Below are positions 26,276-36,144 of a DNA stretch of 64,000 bases, one piece after another. This DNA is from Roseiarcus sp963807735 (GTDB taxonomy: Bacteria; Pseudomonadota; Alphaproteobacteria; Rhizobiales; Beijerinckiaceae). The notes beneath the pieces were generated by a model that had not been told where the DNA came from, did no database searches, and saw nothing but the letters and a program-made list of their open reading frames with translations. The position numbers were made by a program, and so were the translations under genes. The number at the start of each line of letters is the position of its first letter. The stretch's first letter is position 1. The DNA is taken from assembly GCA_963807735.1 (NCBI GenBank), contig CAWEDI010000030.1:1-64000 (forward strand), given 5' to 3'.

Positions 26276-26304
26276 GCACGTTCTCCGCTTTGACCCAACG
26301 CTTC

Positions 26305-27798
26305 TCACGCCGCCGCCAGCAATCTATCTTTGCTGATCGCGCAATCCGCGAATTCGCTGGTCAGCTCGCCTTTGCGCATCACCAGCACGCGGTCGGCGAG
26401 CGAGAGCACGGTCTCGGGCTCGGTCGACAGCACGATCACCGCCATGCCCTCGGCGGCGAGGCCCTTGAGGATGTGGACGACGTCTTCCTTGGCGCCGACG
26501 TCCATGCCGCGCGTCGGCTCGACCAGCACCAGTACCTTCGGCGGTCGCGTCAGCCATTTGGCGAGCCCGACCTTCTGCTGGTTGCCGCCCGAGAGAGCGC
26601 CGAGCCGCGCCTCGACCCCAGGAGGGCGCACGCCGAGGCGTTCGGTGTGGCGCCGGGCGGCGAGGCGCTCGGCGCCCGGTCGCACCCACAGCCTCGAGAA
26701 ATATTCGAGAAAGGCGATCGATACGTTGCGATAGATCGGCTCCTCGCGGAACAGCATCAGACGCCGGCTTTCCGGCACGAAGCCGATGCCGGCGTTTTTG
26801 GCGTCGGTGGTTCGCTTCAGCCGCGCCACGCCGCCTGCCAGACGCAGCCGGCCCTGCTCCGGCTTCAACTTGCCGAACAGCATGCGCGCCAGCTCGATCT
26901 GTCCGCAGCCCATGAAGCCGTAGAGCCCGAGCACCTCGCCCGCGTGCGCCTGAAACGACACGTTGCGGAAGAACGGCTCCAGCGTCAGCCCCTCGGCCTC
27001 CAGCACCGCCGGCGTGGTCGCGCGCGGCTTTAGCGCGATGTCGCTGAGATAGCTCTCGCCCAGTTCGTCGCGACCGGCGCCGATCATGTTCTCGATTATC
27101 CACGCTTTGTCGACGCCGGGACCGACCTGCCCGTGGGCGACGCGGCGCCCGTTGCGGAAGACGGACACTTCGTCGGAAATCGCGAGAATGTCGTCGAGGA
27201 AATGCGAGATGAAGATGAGGCCGCGCCCGCTCTCGCGCACGCGTCGCAGCACCGCGAACAGCCGCGCGATCTCCGGCGGCGACAGCGCCGAGGTCGGCTC
27301 GTCAAGAATGATGATGCGGGCGCCGGAGAACAGCACGCGGGCGAGCTCGACCAGCTGCTGCACGCCGATCGGGAAATCGCCGAGCCGCGCGCGCGGGTCG
27401 ATGTCGAGGCCGAGGTTCTTCAACTGCTCCGACGCCTGCCGGGCCATCCGCCGCCAGGCGATCGTCCGCAACCGAGTGACCGGCTGGCTCCCGAGAAACA
27501 CGTTCTCGGCGACGGTCAAATCCGGGGCGACGCTGAGTTCCTGATGCACCATGGCGATGCCGCGCGCGCGCGCGTCGCGGGCCGAGCGGAAGCGGACGGG
27601 CTCGCCGTCCACTTTGAAATCGCCGGAATCGGCGGGATGCACGCCGGCGATGACTTTCATCAGCGTGCTTTTTCCGGCGCCGTTCTCGCCGGCGAGCCCG
27701 TGGATGCTGCCGGCCGTCAGCGCGAAGTCGACGCCGCGCAAGGCCTGGACGCCGCCGAACGTCTTGACGATCGCGTTAAGTTCGACCAGCGGCGTCAT
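26305..27798 (-). CDS. Sugar-type ABC transporter ATP-binding protein (RbsA-like)
   Basis: This 497-aa protein has two ABC domains. The first has Walker A GENGAGKST and signature-type LVELARVLFSGARIIILDEPTSALS. The second has the degenerate P-loop GFMGCGQIELARMLFG typical of this class and LSGGNQQKVGLAKWL as its signature. It energises the adjacent permease. It lies 10 nt downstream of the binding-protein gene. Confidence 0.93.
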   Translation of the reverse strand: MTPLVELNAIVKTFGGVQALRGVDFALTAGSIHGLAGENGAGKSTLMKVIAGVHPADSGDFKVDGEPVRFRSARDARARGIAMVHQELSVAPDLTVAENVFLGSQPVTRLRTIAWRRMARQASEQLKNLGLDIDPRARLGDFPIGVQQLVELARVLFSGARIIILDEPTSALSPPEIARLFAVLRRVRESGRGLIFISHFLDDILAISDEVSVFRNGRRVAHGQVGPGVDKAWIIENMIGAGRDELGESYLSDIALKPRATTPAVLEAEGLTLEPFFRNVSFQAHAGEVLGLYGFMGCGQIELARMLFGKLKPEQGRLRLAGGVARLKRTTDAKNAGIGFVPESRRLMLFREEPIYRNVSIAFLEYFSRLWVRPGAERLAARRHTERLGVRPPGVEARLGALSGGNQQKVGLAKWLTRPPKVLVLVEPTRGMDVGAKEDVVHILKGLAAEGMAVIVLSTEPETVLSLADRVLVMRKGELTSEFADCAISKDRLLAAA

Positions 27799-27808
27799 GG
27801 CGCTTGTC

Positions 27809-28840
27809 TCAGATGAGGAACTGCTCCTCCATCCACAGCATGCCGTCGGCGTTGGCCTTGGTGACGACGGGGCCGTCGGTGACGATGTTCTTCGGGATGC
27901 CGCCGTCGCCGGTCTTCTCGCTGTTCACCACCGCGTTGACGCCGGCGATGATCGCGCCGCCGTGGATGCGGCAAGAGGGATTGCGAACGGTGGCGAACAT
28001 CGCCCCGGCCTGCACTGCCTTGATCGCCGGCGGCATGGCGTCGACGCCGCCAATCTTGGTCTCGGTGCGACCCTTCGCCTGCATCACTTTCGAGGCGGCC
28101 AACGCCATGTCGTCGTTGTGGAAGAACGCGGCGTCGATCTTCGGATATTTGGTCAGCAGCGCCTCCCAGATGCGCGCGACTTTTGTCACGTCCCAATCCG
28201 CGGGCTGTTCGTCGAGCACCTGGATCTTCGGGAACTTCGAGACAACGGACTTGAACCCCCGCGCGCGACCCTGCGCGCCGGTGTGGCCGAGCGCGCCTTG
28301 CGTCATGACGATCGTGCCCTCGCCGTTGATGGCGTTGACGAGCGCTTGGGTCACCGAGGCGCCCATGAACTCGTTGTCGGGGGCGAGCAGCGTGTGGACA
28401 TTGATCTGGTCGAGCGGGGCGATCAGCGTGTCCATGTCGATGACCGGCGTGCCGGCTTCAATCATCTTGTTGACCGGCGCGGTCAGCGTGCCGATGCCGA
28501 ACGCCTGGATGGCGACGAAATCCCACTTCTGCGAGGCCATGTTGTCGATCGCCGAGCGCTGCTTGACGGCGTCGAGCTGACCGTCGAACCAGGTCACTTC
28601 TACGTTGAACAGGCTGCCCCAATATTCCGCCGCTTGCTTGCCTTGGGCGCACCAGGTCGCCTGCAAACCGGCGTTGGAGAACGCGGCCTTCAGCGGCTTC
28701 GACGAACGACCCGCCTCCTTGGCGATCGCCGCCGCCATCATCGGATTGAGCCCGAAGCCGCCAAACAGCGCGCCGGCGCCGAGCGCGGCGCCTTTCATCA
28801 TGTCACGCCGCGAATGCCGGCCGGAATCCTTAATCCTCAT
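27809..28840 (-). CDS. Sugar-type ABC transporter substrate-binding protein
   Basis: This 343-aa periplasmic protein has a Tat-type leader (HSRRDMMKGAALGAGALFGG) and a ribose/galactose-binding fold. It shows two-lobe features such as FDGQLDAVKQRSAIDNMASQ, VIDMDTLIAPLD and AAFFHNDDMALAASKVMQAKG. It is the first gene of the transporter. The ligand cannot be read from sequence. Confidence 0.9.
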   Translation of the reverse strand: MRIKDSGRHSRRDMMKGAALGAGALFGGFGLNPMMAAAIAKEAGRSSKPLKAAFSNAGLQATWCAQGKQAAEYWGSLFNVEVTWFDGQLDAVKQRSAIDNMASQKWDFVAIQAFGIGTLTAPVNKMIEAGTPVIDMDTLIAPLDQINVHTLLAPDNEFMGASVTQALVNAINGEGTIVMTQGALGHTGAQGRARGFKSVVSKFPKIQVLDEQPADWDVTKVARIWEALLTKYPKIDAAFFHNDDMALAASKVMQAKGRTETKIGGVDAMPPAIKAVQAGAMFATVRNPSCRIHGGAIIAGVNAVVNSEKTGDGGIPKNIVTDGPVVTKANADGMLWMEEQFLI

Positions 28841-28939
28841 AACGCGTTCCTCCCGTTCGCGCGCGGCCTGCTCTGCTGCGGCCCGCGTCGCTGACTCACG
28901 CTAACATGCCACTTCCACGGCTGGCAACGGCGGAATGGC

Positions 28940-29662
28940 TCAATCGTCCGCCCACGGCGAATGGCGCCAGAACGGCACGGCGAGGAAATAAGCGGCGACC
29001 CCCACGAAGCCGATCTTCACCCAAAGGCCCGTTGCGAAGTCCTGCCCGATCGCCACCGCCGACAGCGTGAAAAAGGCGACCGAGGCGACGATGTTGAAGA
29101 CGCGCAACTCCTTCACCCGCATCGGATGCACGAACACGACCGGGGCGAACATCGCCGCCACGCCGGCGAGGATCAGGACCGCGCTGACGAGCGCAGGCGG
29201 CCGCAGCACGAACAGGTAGATCGCCAGCACGTTCCACAGCGCCGGGAAGCCGCGGAACCAATAGTCCTTGGTCTTCATCCGCGTATCGGCGAAATACAGC
29301 CCCGAGGCGAACACGACGATCACGCTGAGCCAGAACGACAGCGTGATCGGCATCAGATCGGAGCGCCACAGCGCGACGATCGGCACCAGCACATAGGTCA
29401 GAAAGTCGATCACCAGATCGAGCACGACGCCGTCGATCGCGCTGGCGGTCTCGGTCACCCGCGCCACCCGCGCCAGCGTGCCGTCGACGCCGTCGATCAG
29501 CAGCGCCAGACCAAGCCAGGCGAAGCAAGCGGGAAAATTGCGGTCGATCGCGGCGTAGAGCGCCAGCAGCGCCACGGCGCTGCCCGAAGCGGTGAATAAA
29601 TGGACCGAAAAGCCCGCAACCCGTCGCGCGCGCCGCGGCGCGCGATCGCCCCCGATGTCCAT
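28940..29662 (-). CDS. pcs: Phosphatidylcholine synthase
   Basis: This 240-aa multi-helix CDP-alcohol phosphotransferase makes phosphatidylcholine from CDP-diacylglycerol and choline (EC 2.7.8.24 route). The CDP-alcohol motif is DGVDGTLARVARVTE followed by IDGVVLDLVID, and the shape matches the Rhizobium Pcs type: an N-terminal GFSVHLFTASG helix and YWFRGFPALWN. An ATG at 29662 behind GGAGGCGGG is preferred to a longer frame from 29764 that overlaps the UbiH-like gene. It fits the cdsA gene in this window, which supplies CDP-diacylglycerol. Confidence 0.9.
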   Translation of the reverse strand: MDIGGDRAPRRARRVAGFSVHLFTASGSAVALLALYAAIDRNFPACFAWLGLALLIDGVDGTLARVARVTETASAIDGVVLDLVIDFLTYVLVPIVALWRSDLMPITLSFWLSVIVVFASGLYFADTRMKTKDYWFRGFPALWNVLAIYLFVLRPPALVSAVLILAGVAAMFAPVVFVHPMRVKELRVFNIVASVAFFTLSAVAIGQDFATGLWVKIGFVGVAAYFLAVPFWRHSPWADD

Positions 29663-29739
29663 CCCGCCTCCGCTGACGCGCCCCTGATGCGGCGGTGCGC
29701 CGTATGGACGCTTAAAAGCACGCGTGCGAAAGGGGAGCA

Positions 29740-30942
29740 ATGGCCGACGCTTCCTCTTCCCCATCGCAGGCGTTCGATGTCGTCGTCGTCGGGGCGGGCC
29801 TCGCCGGTCTCGCCGCCGCGGTCGGGCTGGCGAAAGCGGGGTTCGCCGTCGCCTGCGTCGGCGCGAGTGAGCGCCCCGGCCCGGGCCGGACCGTCGCGCT
29901 GCTCGGACAGAGCCTCGATCTCCTGGAGAACCTGGGCGTGCTGGCGGCGATCGAAGCGCAGGCGGCCCCGATGCGAACGCTGCGCATCGTCGACGACACC
30001 GGCTCGCTTTTCGCCCCCGACCCGGTCGAGTTTCGCGCCGGCGAGATCGGGCGCGACGTACTTGGCTGGAACATCGAGAACGCCCGCCTTGCGCCGCTTA
30101 TCGCCGAAGCGCTTGGCGGAGCTGCGCGCATAGAAGCCGACGTCGCCGGGTTCGAGTTCGCGGAGGACGGCGTCCGGCTGAGCTTGAGCGACGGGCGCCG
30201 CCTGATCGCGCCGCTCGCCATCGGCGCGGACGGCCGCGGTTCGCCATCGCGCAAGGCGGCGGGAATCGACATGTCGGAGCGACGGTTCGGGCAGACGGCG
30301 ATGACCCTCTTCCTGCGCCATAGCCGCCCGCACGACGACGCTTCGACCGAGTTCCACACCCGCGAAGGTCCGTTCACGCTTGTGCCGCTGCCCGCGGCGC
30401 CCGATGCGCCGCACCGATCGAGCCTGGTCTGGCTGATGCGCGACGCCAGCATCGGCCGGCGGATGGCGATGTCGGACGCCGATCTGGCCGACGAAATCCG
30501 CGCCCGCTCGCACGCGATGCTCGGCGATGTGACGATCGAGGGCGGCCGCGGCGCCTTTCCGATGTCGATCCAGCGCGTCGCTCAACTGACCGCGCGGCGG
30601 CTGGCGTTGGTCGGCGACGCCGCGCACGCGTTTCCGCCGATCGGCGCGCAGGGGCTCAATCTTGGCCTGCGCGACGCCGCCGGGATCGTCGCGGCGCTCG
30701 TCGGCGCCCGCGACGAGGGCGCGGACCTCGGGGCCAAGGCGACGCTGGCGCGCTACGCTGCGGCGCGGCGACCCGACATCGCGCTGCGCACGGCGGCAAT
30801 CGCGACGCTCAATGGGGCGCTGCTCGCGCCGTTCCTTCCGATCGACGCCGCCCGCGGCTTTGGGCTGGCGGCGCTTGGCGCGGTCGCGCCGCTGCGGCGG
30901 GCGGCGATGCGCGAGGGGCTCAGGCCTTTTCTGGCGCGCTGA
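29740..30942 (+). CDS. UbiH/UbiF/COQ6-type FAD monooxygenase
   Basis: This 400-aa flavoprotein shows FDVVVVGAGLAGLAAAVGLA (GxGxxG), the second FAD contact GADGRGSPSRKAAGI, and RRLALVGDAAHAFPPIGAQGLNLGLRDA, which is strongly diagnostic of ubiquinone-biosynthesis hydroxylases. It probably hydroxylates the quinone ring, although the exact ring carbon is not clear. It diverges from pcs (78-nt gap). Its end overlaps lpxD on the other strand by 23 nt. Confidence 0.88.
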   Translation: MADASSSPSQAFDVVVVGAGLAGLAAAVGLAKAGFAVACVGASERPGPGRTVALLGQSLDLLENLGVLAAIEAQAAPMRTLRIVDDTGSLFAPDPVEFRAGEIGRDVLGWNIENARLAPLIAEALGGAARIEADVAGFEFAEDGVRLSLSDGRRLIAPLAIGADGRGSPSRKAAGIDMSERRFGQTAMTLFLRHSRPHDDASTEFHTREGPFTLVPLPAAPDAPHRSSLVWLMRDASIGRRMAMSDADLADEIRARSHAMLGDVTIEGGRGAFPMSIQRVAQLTARRLALVGDAAHAFPPIGAQGLNLGLRDAAGIVAALVGARDEGADLGAKATLARYAAARRPDIALRTAAIATLNGALLAPFLPIDAARGFGLAALGAVAPLRRAAMREGLRPFLAR

Positions 30943-31996
30943 TCGGCTTCGCCTTATCGCCGCGCGCGAGCTTTCTCAGCGTCGCCACGTCGCGAAAATG
31001 TTCGCGCGCCGGCTGGGCGGGGTAGCCGAACCAGCGCTGCCCGGCCGGCACATCGTTCATCACGCCCGAGGCTGCGCCGATCTGGGCGCCGGCGCCGATG
31101 TGTAGATGTCCGGCCAGCCCGACCTGGCCGCCGAGCGCGACGAAATCGTCAATCACGCAGGACCCGGAAATCCCGACCTGGCTGACGATCACGCAATGGC
31201 GGCCGATCACGACGTTGTGGCCGATCTGCACGAGATTGTCGATTTTCGTGCCCTCGCCGATGATCGTGTCGCGGTTGGCGCCGCGATCGATGGTCGAGCC
31301 GGCGCCGATCTCGACGTCGTCCTGGATGATGACTCGGCCGACCTGCGGCACCTTAAGGTGGCGGCGCGACCCCATCGCGAAGCCGTAGCCGTCCTGCCCG
31401 ATATGGGCGCCAGGATGGACGATCACTCGATCGCCGATCAGCGCGCAGGCGACAGTCGCGCCTGGTCCGATCGCCGCGTGGCGGCCAATACGCACGCGCG
31501 GGCCTATCACGGCGTTGGCGCCGATCACTGTACCGCCGCCGATGACCGCTTCCGGTCCGATCACCGCGCCGGGATCGACGATCACGCCGGCCTCCAGGCG
31601 GGCGGTCGGATGCACGTGCGCCGCCGCCGAGACGGCGCGCTCGTCGAAGCCGGAATGCGGACGCGCGGCAGAGGGATAAAGCCTCGCCATCGCCTCCGCG
31701 ATCGCCCGATAGGGCTGCGGCGTCACCAGCGCGGCGCAGGACGGCGGCGCCTCGGGGCGGTGTTTGGCTTGCAGAAAAACCGCCGCCGCGCGCGAGGTTT
31801 TCAACTGCGGCAAGTAGCGCGGGTTATCGAGAAAGGTCAGATCGCCGGGGCCGGCGACGTCGATCGCCGCGATGTCGCTGATGCTGCTCTCGGCGCGCGA
31901 TTCGTCGGCCAACGCGGCGCCGGTCCAGGCGGCGAGTTCGCGCAGCGTCGGCGCGACGCTGGCGGGGAAAAATACGATTTTGCGCGGGGCGGCCAA
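30920..31996 (-). CDS. lpxD: UDP-3-O-acylglucosamine N-acyltransferase
   Basis: This 358-aa lipid A enzyme has an N-terminal uridine-binding domain ending near residue 100 and a long left-handed parallel beta helix of hexapeptide repeats (for example VIVDPGAVIGPEAVIGGGTV). The catalytic histidine segment is NLVQIGHNVVIG. A TTG start behind AAGGAG is used. It is the last gene of the envelope cluster. The fabZ-lpxA genes that usually follow are replaced here by a UbiH-like gene on the other strand. Confidence 0.95.
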   Translation of the reverse strand: MAAPRKIVFFPASVAPTLRELAAWTGAALADESRAESSISDIAAIDVAGPGDLTFLDNPRYLPQLKTSRAAAVFLQAKHRPEAPPSCAALVTPQPYRAIAEAMARLYPSAARPHSGFDERAVSAAAHVHPTARLEAGVIVDPGAVIGPEAVIGGGTVIGANAVIGPRVRIGRHAAIGPGATVACALIGDRVIVHPGAHIGQDGYGFAMGSRRHLKVPQVGRVIIQDDVEIGAGSTIDRGANRDTIIGEGTKIDNLVQIGHNVVIGRHCVIVSQVGISGSCVIDDFVALGGQVGLAGHLHIGAGAQIGAASGVMNDVPAGQRWFGYPAQPAREHFRDVATLRKLARGDKAKPISAPEKA

Positions 31997-32105
31997 GCGG
32001 GGCTCCTTGCGAGGGCGGCGTCGCGCTTAGCGCAAAATCACCCCGCGATAAACCCTTCGGGCCCGCGCTTCGCGCGGGCGGCCGTTGGCGGCGGCGGGCG
32101 CGCGA

Positions 32106-34628
32106 TCAGAAGGTCGCGCCGCCGGTGAAGTTTATGTACTGCGTCTGGTCGTACTTGCCCTTGCTGACGGGGTAGGCGCCGTCGATGCGAATCGGCCCGA
32201 GCGGCGAAGCCCAGATGATGCTGGCGCCGACGGAGGCGCGGATCACCTTCTCGTCGTCGACGCGCAAGCAACTCGGCTGCGTCAGCGGAATCGCTCCCGC
32301 CGGCGGGCAATAGCTGTAGCCGAGCAACGAGCTGAAATCCGATCGCCCGTTGAACCCGGTCAGGATGCCGGCGTCGGCGAAGATCGCGCCCTTCAGGCCG
32401 ATCTCGCGCGGCAGGCCGAAGATCGGGAACTGAATCTCCGCTGTGCCGCCGACATAGGTCGTGCCGCCGAGCGAATTGGCCGCGATGTTGCTGGGGTCGG
32501 AAATGTCGCGCGGGCCGATGCCGCCGGGCGCGAAGCCGCGCACAAGGGTCGGGCCAACGTTGAAGTTGTCGATCAGCGGCAAGGTGCCGCTGCCGATCTG
32601 GTCGATCCGGCCGCCCTGTACGCGCAGGAAGCCGACGAGGTCGTCGGTGATCGGATAATAGTAGCGCCCGTCGATGGTCTCGCGGACGAACTGGGACTGA
32701 CCGCCGAGGCCGGCGACGTCCTCGTGGAAGGTCGCCAAGGCGCCCTGCGTCGGAGACCTGCGGTTGTCGAGCGAATCCCAGATCAGCGAGAAGCCGACAA
32801 GCGAGGTGACGATCTGTCCCTGGCTGGCCGCCTCCTTGATCGCCGCCGAAGCTTCGCCGTTGGTCAAGCAGTTCTGGTTGAAGTACGCCTGTTCCGGCGT
32901 CGAAGTCCCGCCGGGGACGTAGGACGGAGCGCCGCCGAACGCTGGGTTTGACGGATTCCAGGTCGAGCAATCGTCGTACGGCTGCGAGCCCGTATTCGGA
33001 ATCACGATCTCCGACTCATAGAGCGAATAGTTCGGCTGGAACGTCAGCTCCTCCGTAATCGGCACGCCGAGCCGCAGGTTGATGCCGGTCGTATTCGTCT
33101 CATACAGCGCGTAGGTGTTCTGCAACTGCTGCTTATGGAAGATGTCGAAGCCGCCGGCGAGCCGCTGGTCGAACAGATAGGGCTCGGTGAAGGTGATGCC
33201 CCAGCCGTTGCTGTATTCGCCGCGCGAGGCGCTGAGCTTCACATACTGACCGCGGCCGAGGAAGTTGGTCTCGGTGAATGCAATTTCGACGATCGGCCCT
33301 TCTAAGGTCGAGTAGCCGCCGGACAGGCTGATCGAGCCCGTCGGCTTGTCCTCCACCGCGATGGTGACGATGACGCGATCCGGCGCCGAGCCGGGCCGGG
33401 TCGAGATGTGCACGGACTTGAAGAAGTCGAGGTTGTTAAGCCGGCGCTCGCCGCGTTCGATCAGCGCGTGGTTGTAGGGGTCGCCTTCGCCGATGTCGAA
33501 CTCGCGCCGAATCACGAAGTCGCGAGTACGCGTATTGCCGACGATGTCGATCCGCTCGACATAGACTTTCGGCGCGTCGTCGACGGTGAACGCAAGCGCG
33601 ATCGTGTGATTGGCGTTGTCGCGCTCGCCGTGCGGACGCACGTCGGAGAACGCATAGCCGCGCCGCGCCAGCTCGCGCGTCATCGCCTCGACCGTCTTGT
33701 CGACCGCAGTGGCGTTATAGACGTCGCCGGGATGTTGCGTGATGTAGGGCTTCAAGTCGTCGCCGGGCACATGCGACAGGCGGGACACCACGTTCGAACT
33801 GGACACCCGATATTGCGGGCCTTCGTCGACGCTGATCGTGATGATGTAACCCTTCTGCGCCGGGTCGTAGACCACCGCCGTATTGGTGATGCGGAAATCG
33901 GCGTAGCCGTAGCGCATGTAGTATTTGCGGATCGCCTCTTCGTCCGCGGCCAGCGTGTCGGGATTGTAGACGTCGCTGGTCTTGAAGAACGACAGCCAGT
34001 TCATCTCGGTCGTCTGCATCAGGCTCTTCAGGCGCCAGGACGAAATGTTTTGGTTGCCGATGAAGACGATGTTCTTGACGCCGGTCTTATCGCCTTCGTC
34101 GACCTTGAAGACGAGATCGACGCGACCCGTCGGCAGGGTAACGAGTTGGTAGGTGATGGTCACGTCATTGCGACCGATCTTTTTGTAGGCTTCCTTCAGA
34201 CGATCGATGTCGGCGTCGGCGACGGCCTTGTTGAAAGCGACATAGGGCTTCGACTGCACTTCAACGCCGAGCTGATCGCCCTTCAATTTGCTATTGCCTT
34301 CGAAGGCAATGCGGTTGACGATCTGGCTACCCTCGATGACGGTGACGATGACCTGGTCGCCGACGATCTTCGCCGAGACCTTGGTGAACATGCCCGTCGC
34401 GGAGAGATCGGCGACGCCGCGGTTGACGCTCGCCTGGTCGACGCCATTGAAATAGGCCTTGATTGCGTCCACGTCGCCACGGCTGGCGCCGTTGACGATG
34501 ATCTTGTTGGCGACTGGCGAAACCTGGGCGAACGCCTGTCCGGAGGCGAGCACGCTGAACGCGACGACGAGGGCGACCAGAAGCCCCCAAAACGTCGTAC
34601 GCGCCCGTGACATTCTGGACAAATTCAT
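32106..34628 (-). CDS. bamA: Outer membrane protein assembly factor BamA
   Basis: This 840-aa protein inserts beta-barrel proteins into the outer membrane. It has a signal peptide (LLVALVVAFSVLASGQAFA), five POTRA domains over about residues 40-430, and a 16-strand barrel with the conserved VRGF loop motif, here LVRGFAPGGIGPRD. The C-terminus is a barrel-type final strand ending in Phe (FTGGATF). The ATG at 34628 with GGGGAAG upstream is chosen over an internal ATG at 34613. It lies between rseP and lpxD, the standard order. Confidence 0.96.
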   Translation of the reverse strand: MNLSRMSRARTTFWGLLVALVVAFSVLASGQAFAQVSPVANKIIVNGASRGDVDAIKAYFNGVDQASVNRGVADLSATGMFTKVSAKIVGDQVIVTVIEGSQIVNRIAFEGNSKLKGDQLGVEVQSKPYVAFNKAVADADIDRLKEAYKKIGRNDVTITYQLVTLPTGRVDLVFKVDEGDKTGVKNIVFIGNQNISSWRLKSLMQTTEMNWLSFFKTSDVYNPDTLAADEEAIRKYYMRYGYADFRITNTAVVYDPAQKGYIITISVDEGPQYRVSSSNVVSRLSHVPGDDLKPYITQHPGDVYNATAVDKTVEAMTRELARRGYAFSDVRPHGERDNANHTIALAFTVDDAPKVYVERIDIVGNTRTRDFVIRREFDIGEGDPYNHALIERGERRLNNLDFFKSVHISTRPGSAPDRVIVTIAVEDKPTGSISLSGGYSTLEGPIVEIAFTETNFLGRGQYVKLSASRGEYSNGWGITFTEPYLFDQRLAGGFDIFHKQQLQNTYALYETNTTGINLRLGVPITEELTFQPNYSLYESEIVIPNTGSQPYDDCSTWNPSNPAFGGAPSYVPGGTSTPEQAYFNQNCLTNGEASAAIKEAASQGQIVTSLVGFSLIWDSLDNRRSPTQGALATFHEDVAGLGGQSQFVRETIDGRYYYPITDDLVGFLRVQGGRIDQIGSGTLPLIDNFNVGPTLVRGFAPGGIGPRDISDPSNIAANSLGGTTYVGGTAEIQFPIFGLPREIGLKGAIFADAGILTGFNGRSDFSSLLGYSYCPPAGAIPLTQPSCLRVDDEKVIRASVGASIIWASPLGPIRIDGAYPVSKGKYDQTQYINFTGGATF

Positions 34629-34830
34629 CGTGCTCGACTTCCCCGTATCGCTACTCGACGCTCGACCCGGCTTGCCGCCGGTGTCCTTATGCAACGCCCG
34701 AAGGTTCGGCCCGCCGCACGCCTCCCGAACGCGAGCGGCGTTCGAAAAAACGGCGTAAACCCATACCTCTTCTCGCAAAGAGGGAAGGTTACCGGGCTTT
34801 TACCTATTCCGCGAGGGCCTGCAAACGCTA

Positions 34831-34860
34831 ATTACACCGAGTCTATACCAATTCGGGCAA
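34831..34860 (-). promoter_or_regulatory. Candidate sigma70-type promoter for bamA-lpxD
   Basis: On the minus strand, TTGCCC (34860-34855), an 18-nt spacer and TGTAAT (34836-34831) lie about 200 nt before the bamA start, in an unusually AT-rich part of the 282-nt rseP-bamA gap. This would give bamA its own promoter in addition to read-through from the upstream cluster. It was found by eye only. Confidence 0.35.
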
Positions 34861-34910
34861 GCGTGGCGCGCGCGACACAGGTGTGGTTGATGGGGGGTTA
34901 ATCGTTCGGA

Positions 34911-36059
34911 TTAGCCGCGGCCGAGCAGCCGCAGGATGTCGTGCGCCGTCGTGAAAATCATCAGACTGCCGACCAGCGCGATTCCGACCCGCATTCCATA
35001 TTGCTGCACACGCTCGCTGACCGGACGGCCGGTGAGCGCCTCGATCAGATAGAACATAAGGTGTCCTCCGTCGAGCAGCGGCACGGGGAACAGGTTCATC
35101 AAGCCGACCGAAACCGAAAACAGCGCCGCCAGATTGAGCAGCTCCCAGAAACTCACCCTGGCGATCGCGCCGGTGATCTGCGTCATGCCGACCATGCCGG
35201 ACATCTGGTCGACCGACTCGCGGCCGGCGAACAGGCCGCCGATGTAGCTCAGCGTCGCGCGGGTGATGAAGCCGACCTGGTCGCCCGCCCAGCCGACGCA
35301 TTGCACGACGTCGCAGCGTTCGTAAGTGACGTCCTTCGGATCACGGGTCGAGCCGAGGCCGAGATGGCCGATCCGCCGCTTGCCGAGCACGCCCTGGTCG
35401 ACCAGCATCACCTGCGGTGCGGCCGTGAGGGTCAGGTTCTGCCCTGCCCGGTCGACGCCGAACGTCATGTCGAGCCCTGTGTTCAGCACCACGGCCTGCT
35501 GCAGGTCCTGGAACGAACGGATCGGCTGGCCGTCGATGGCGGTGACGAGGTCGCCGACCTCGAAACCCGCATTCGCCGCCGGCGAACCCGGCTCGACGAC
35601 GCCGATTCGGGCGTTGTGGCTCGACTGCCCAAACGCGACGAACAGGCCGGTGAACAGCACCATCGCCAGGATGAAGTTAGCCGCCGGGCCTGCGGCGACG
35701 ATCGCGGCGCGGTTGTAGACCGGCTGCGCCGCCAGCGTGCGGCCGCGCTCGGCCGGGTCGATCGCGGCGAGCGCCTGCTCGTCCTGCCCGCTCGCCGCAT
35801 TGGCGTCGCCGAGGAATTTCACATAGCCGCCCAGCGGGAACAGCGCGAGGCGCCAGCGCGTGCCCTTGGAATCGACGCGCGCCAGCAATTCGGGGCCGAA
35901 ACCGAGCGAAAACGCCTCGATCTTCACGCCGCACCAGCGCCCGACGAGGTAATGGCCGAGCTCGTGGAAGAACACGATGCCGTTCATGATGACGATGAAC
36001 GGCACGATGTACCAACCCAGCCAGGCGACGAAGTCGACAAGCGTGTGCATCAAGGGCAT
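34911..36059 (-). CDS. rseP: Site-2 intramembrane protease RseP/MmpA
   Basis: This 382-aa inner-membrane zinc metalloprotease has active-site GIVFFHELGHYLVG (HExxH) in helix 1, PDZ-like domains in the middle, with the PDZ loop VVEPGSPAANAGFEVGDLV, and the third zinc ligand in LFPVPLLDGGHL. It cleaves transmembrane substrates, such as anti-sigma factors or PodJ-type proteins in alphaproteobacteria. The ATG at 36059 has GGAGG 9 nt upstream. Confidence 0.95.
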   Translation of the reverse strand: MPLMHTLVDFVAWLGWYIVPFIVIMNGIVFFHELGHYLVGRWCGVKIEAFSLGFGPELLARVDSKGTRWRLALFPLGGYVKFLGDANAASGQDEQALAAIDPAERGRTLAAQPVYNRAAIVAAGPAANFILAMVLFTGLFVAFGQSSHNARIGVVEPGSPAANAGFEVGDLVTAIDGQPIRSFQDLQQAVVLNTGLDMTFGVDRAGQNLTLTAAPQVMLVDQGVLGKRRIGHLGLGSTRDPKDVTYERCDVVQCVGWAGDQVGFITRATLSYIGGLFAGRESVDQMSGMVGMTQITGAIARVSFWELLNLAALFSVSVGLMNLFPVPLLDGGHLMFYLIEALTGRPVSERVQQYGMRVGIALVGSLMIFTTAHDILRLLGRG

Positions 36060-36144
36060 CGAATGGCCTCCGCGGGACGCGCCGCCGCCAAGGCGCGCCG
36101 CCGGCAAATGGTTACTAGATCGTTACTATGACGTAGCAGGGGGG

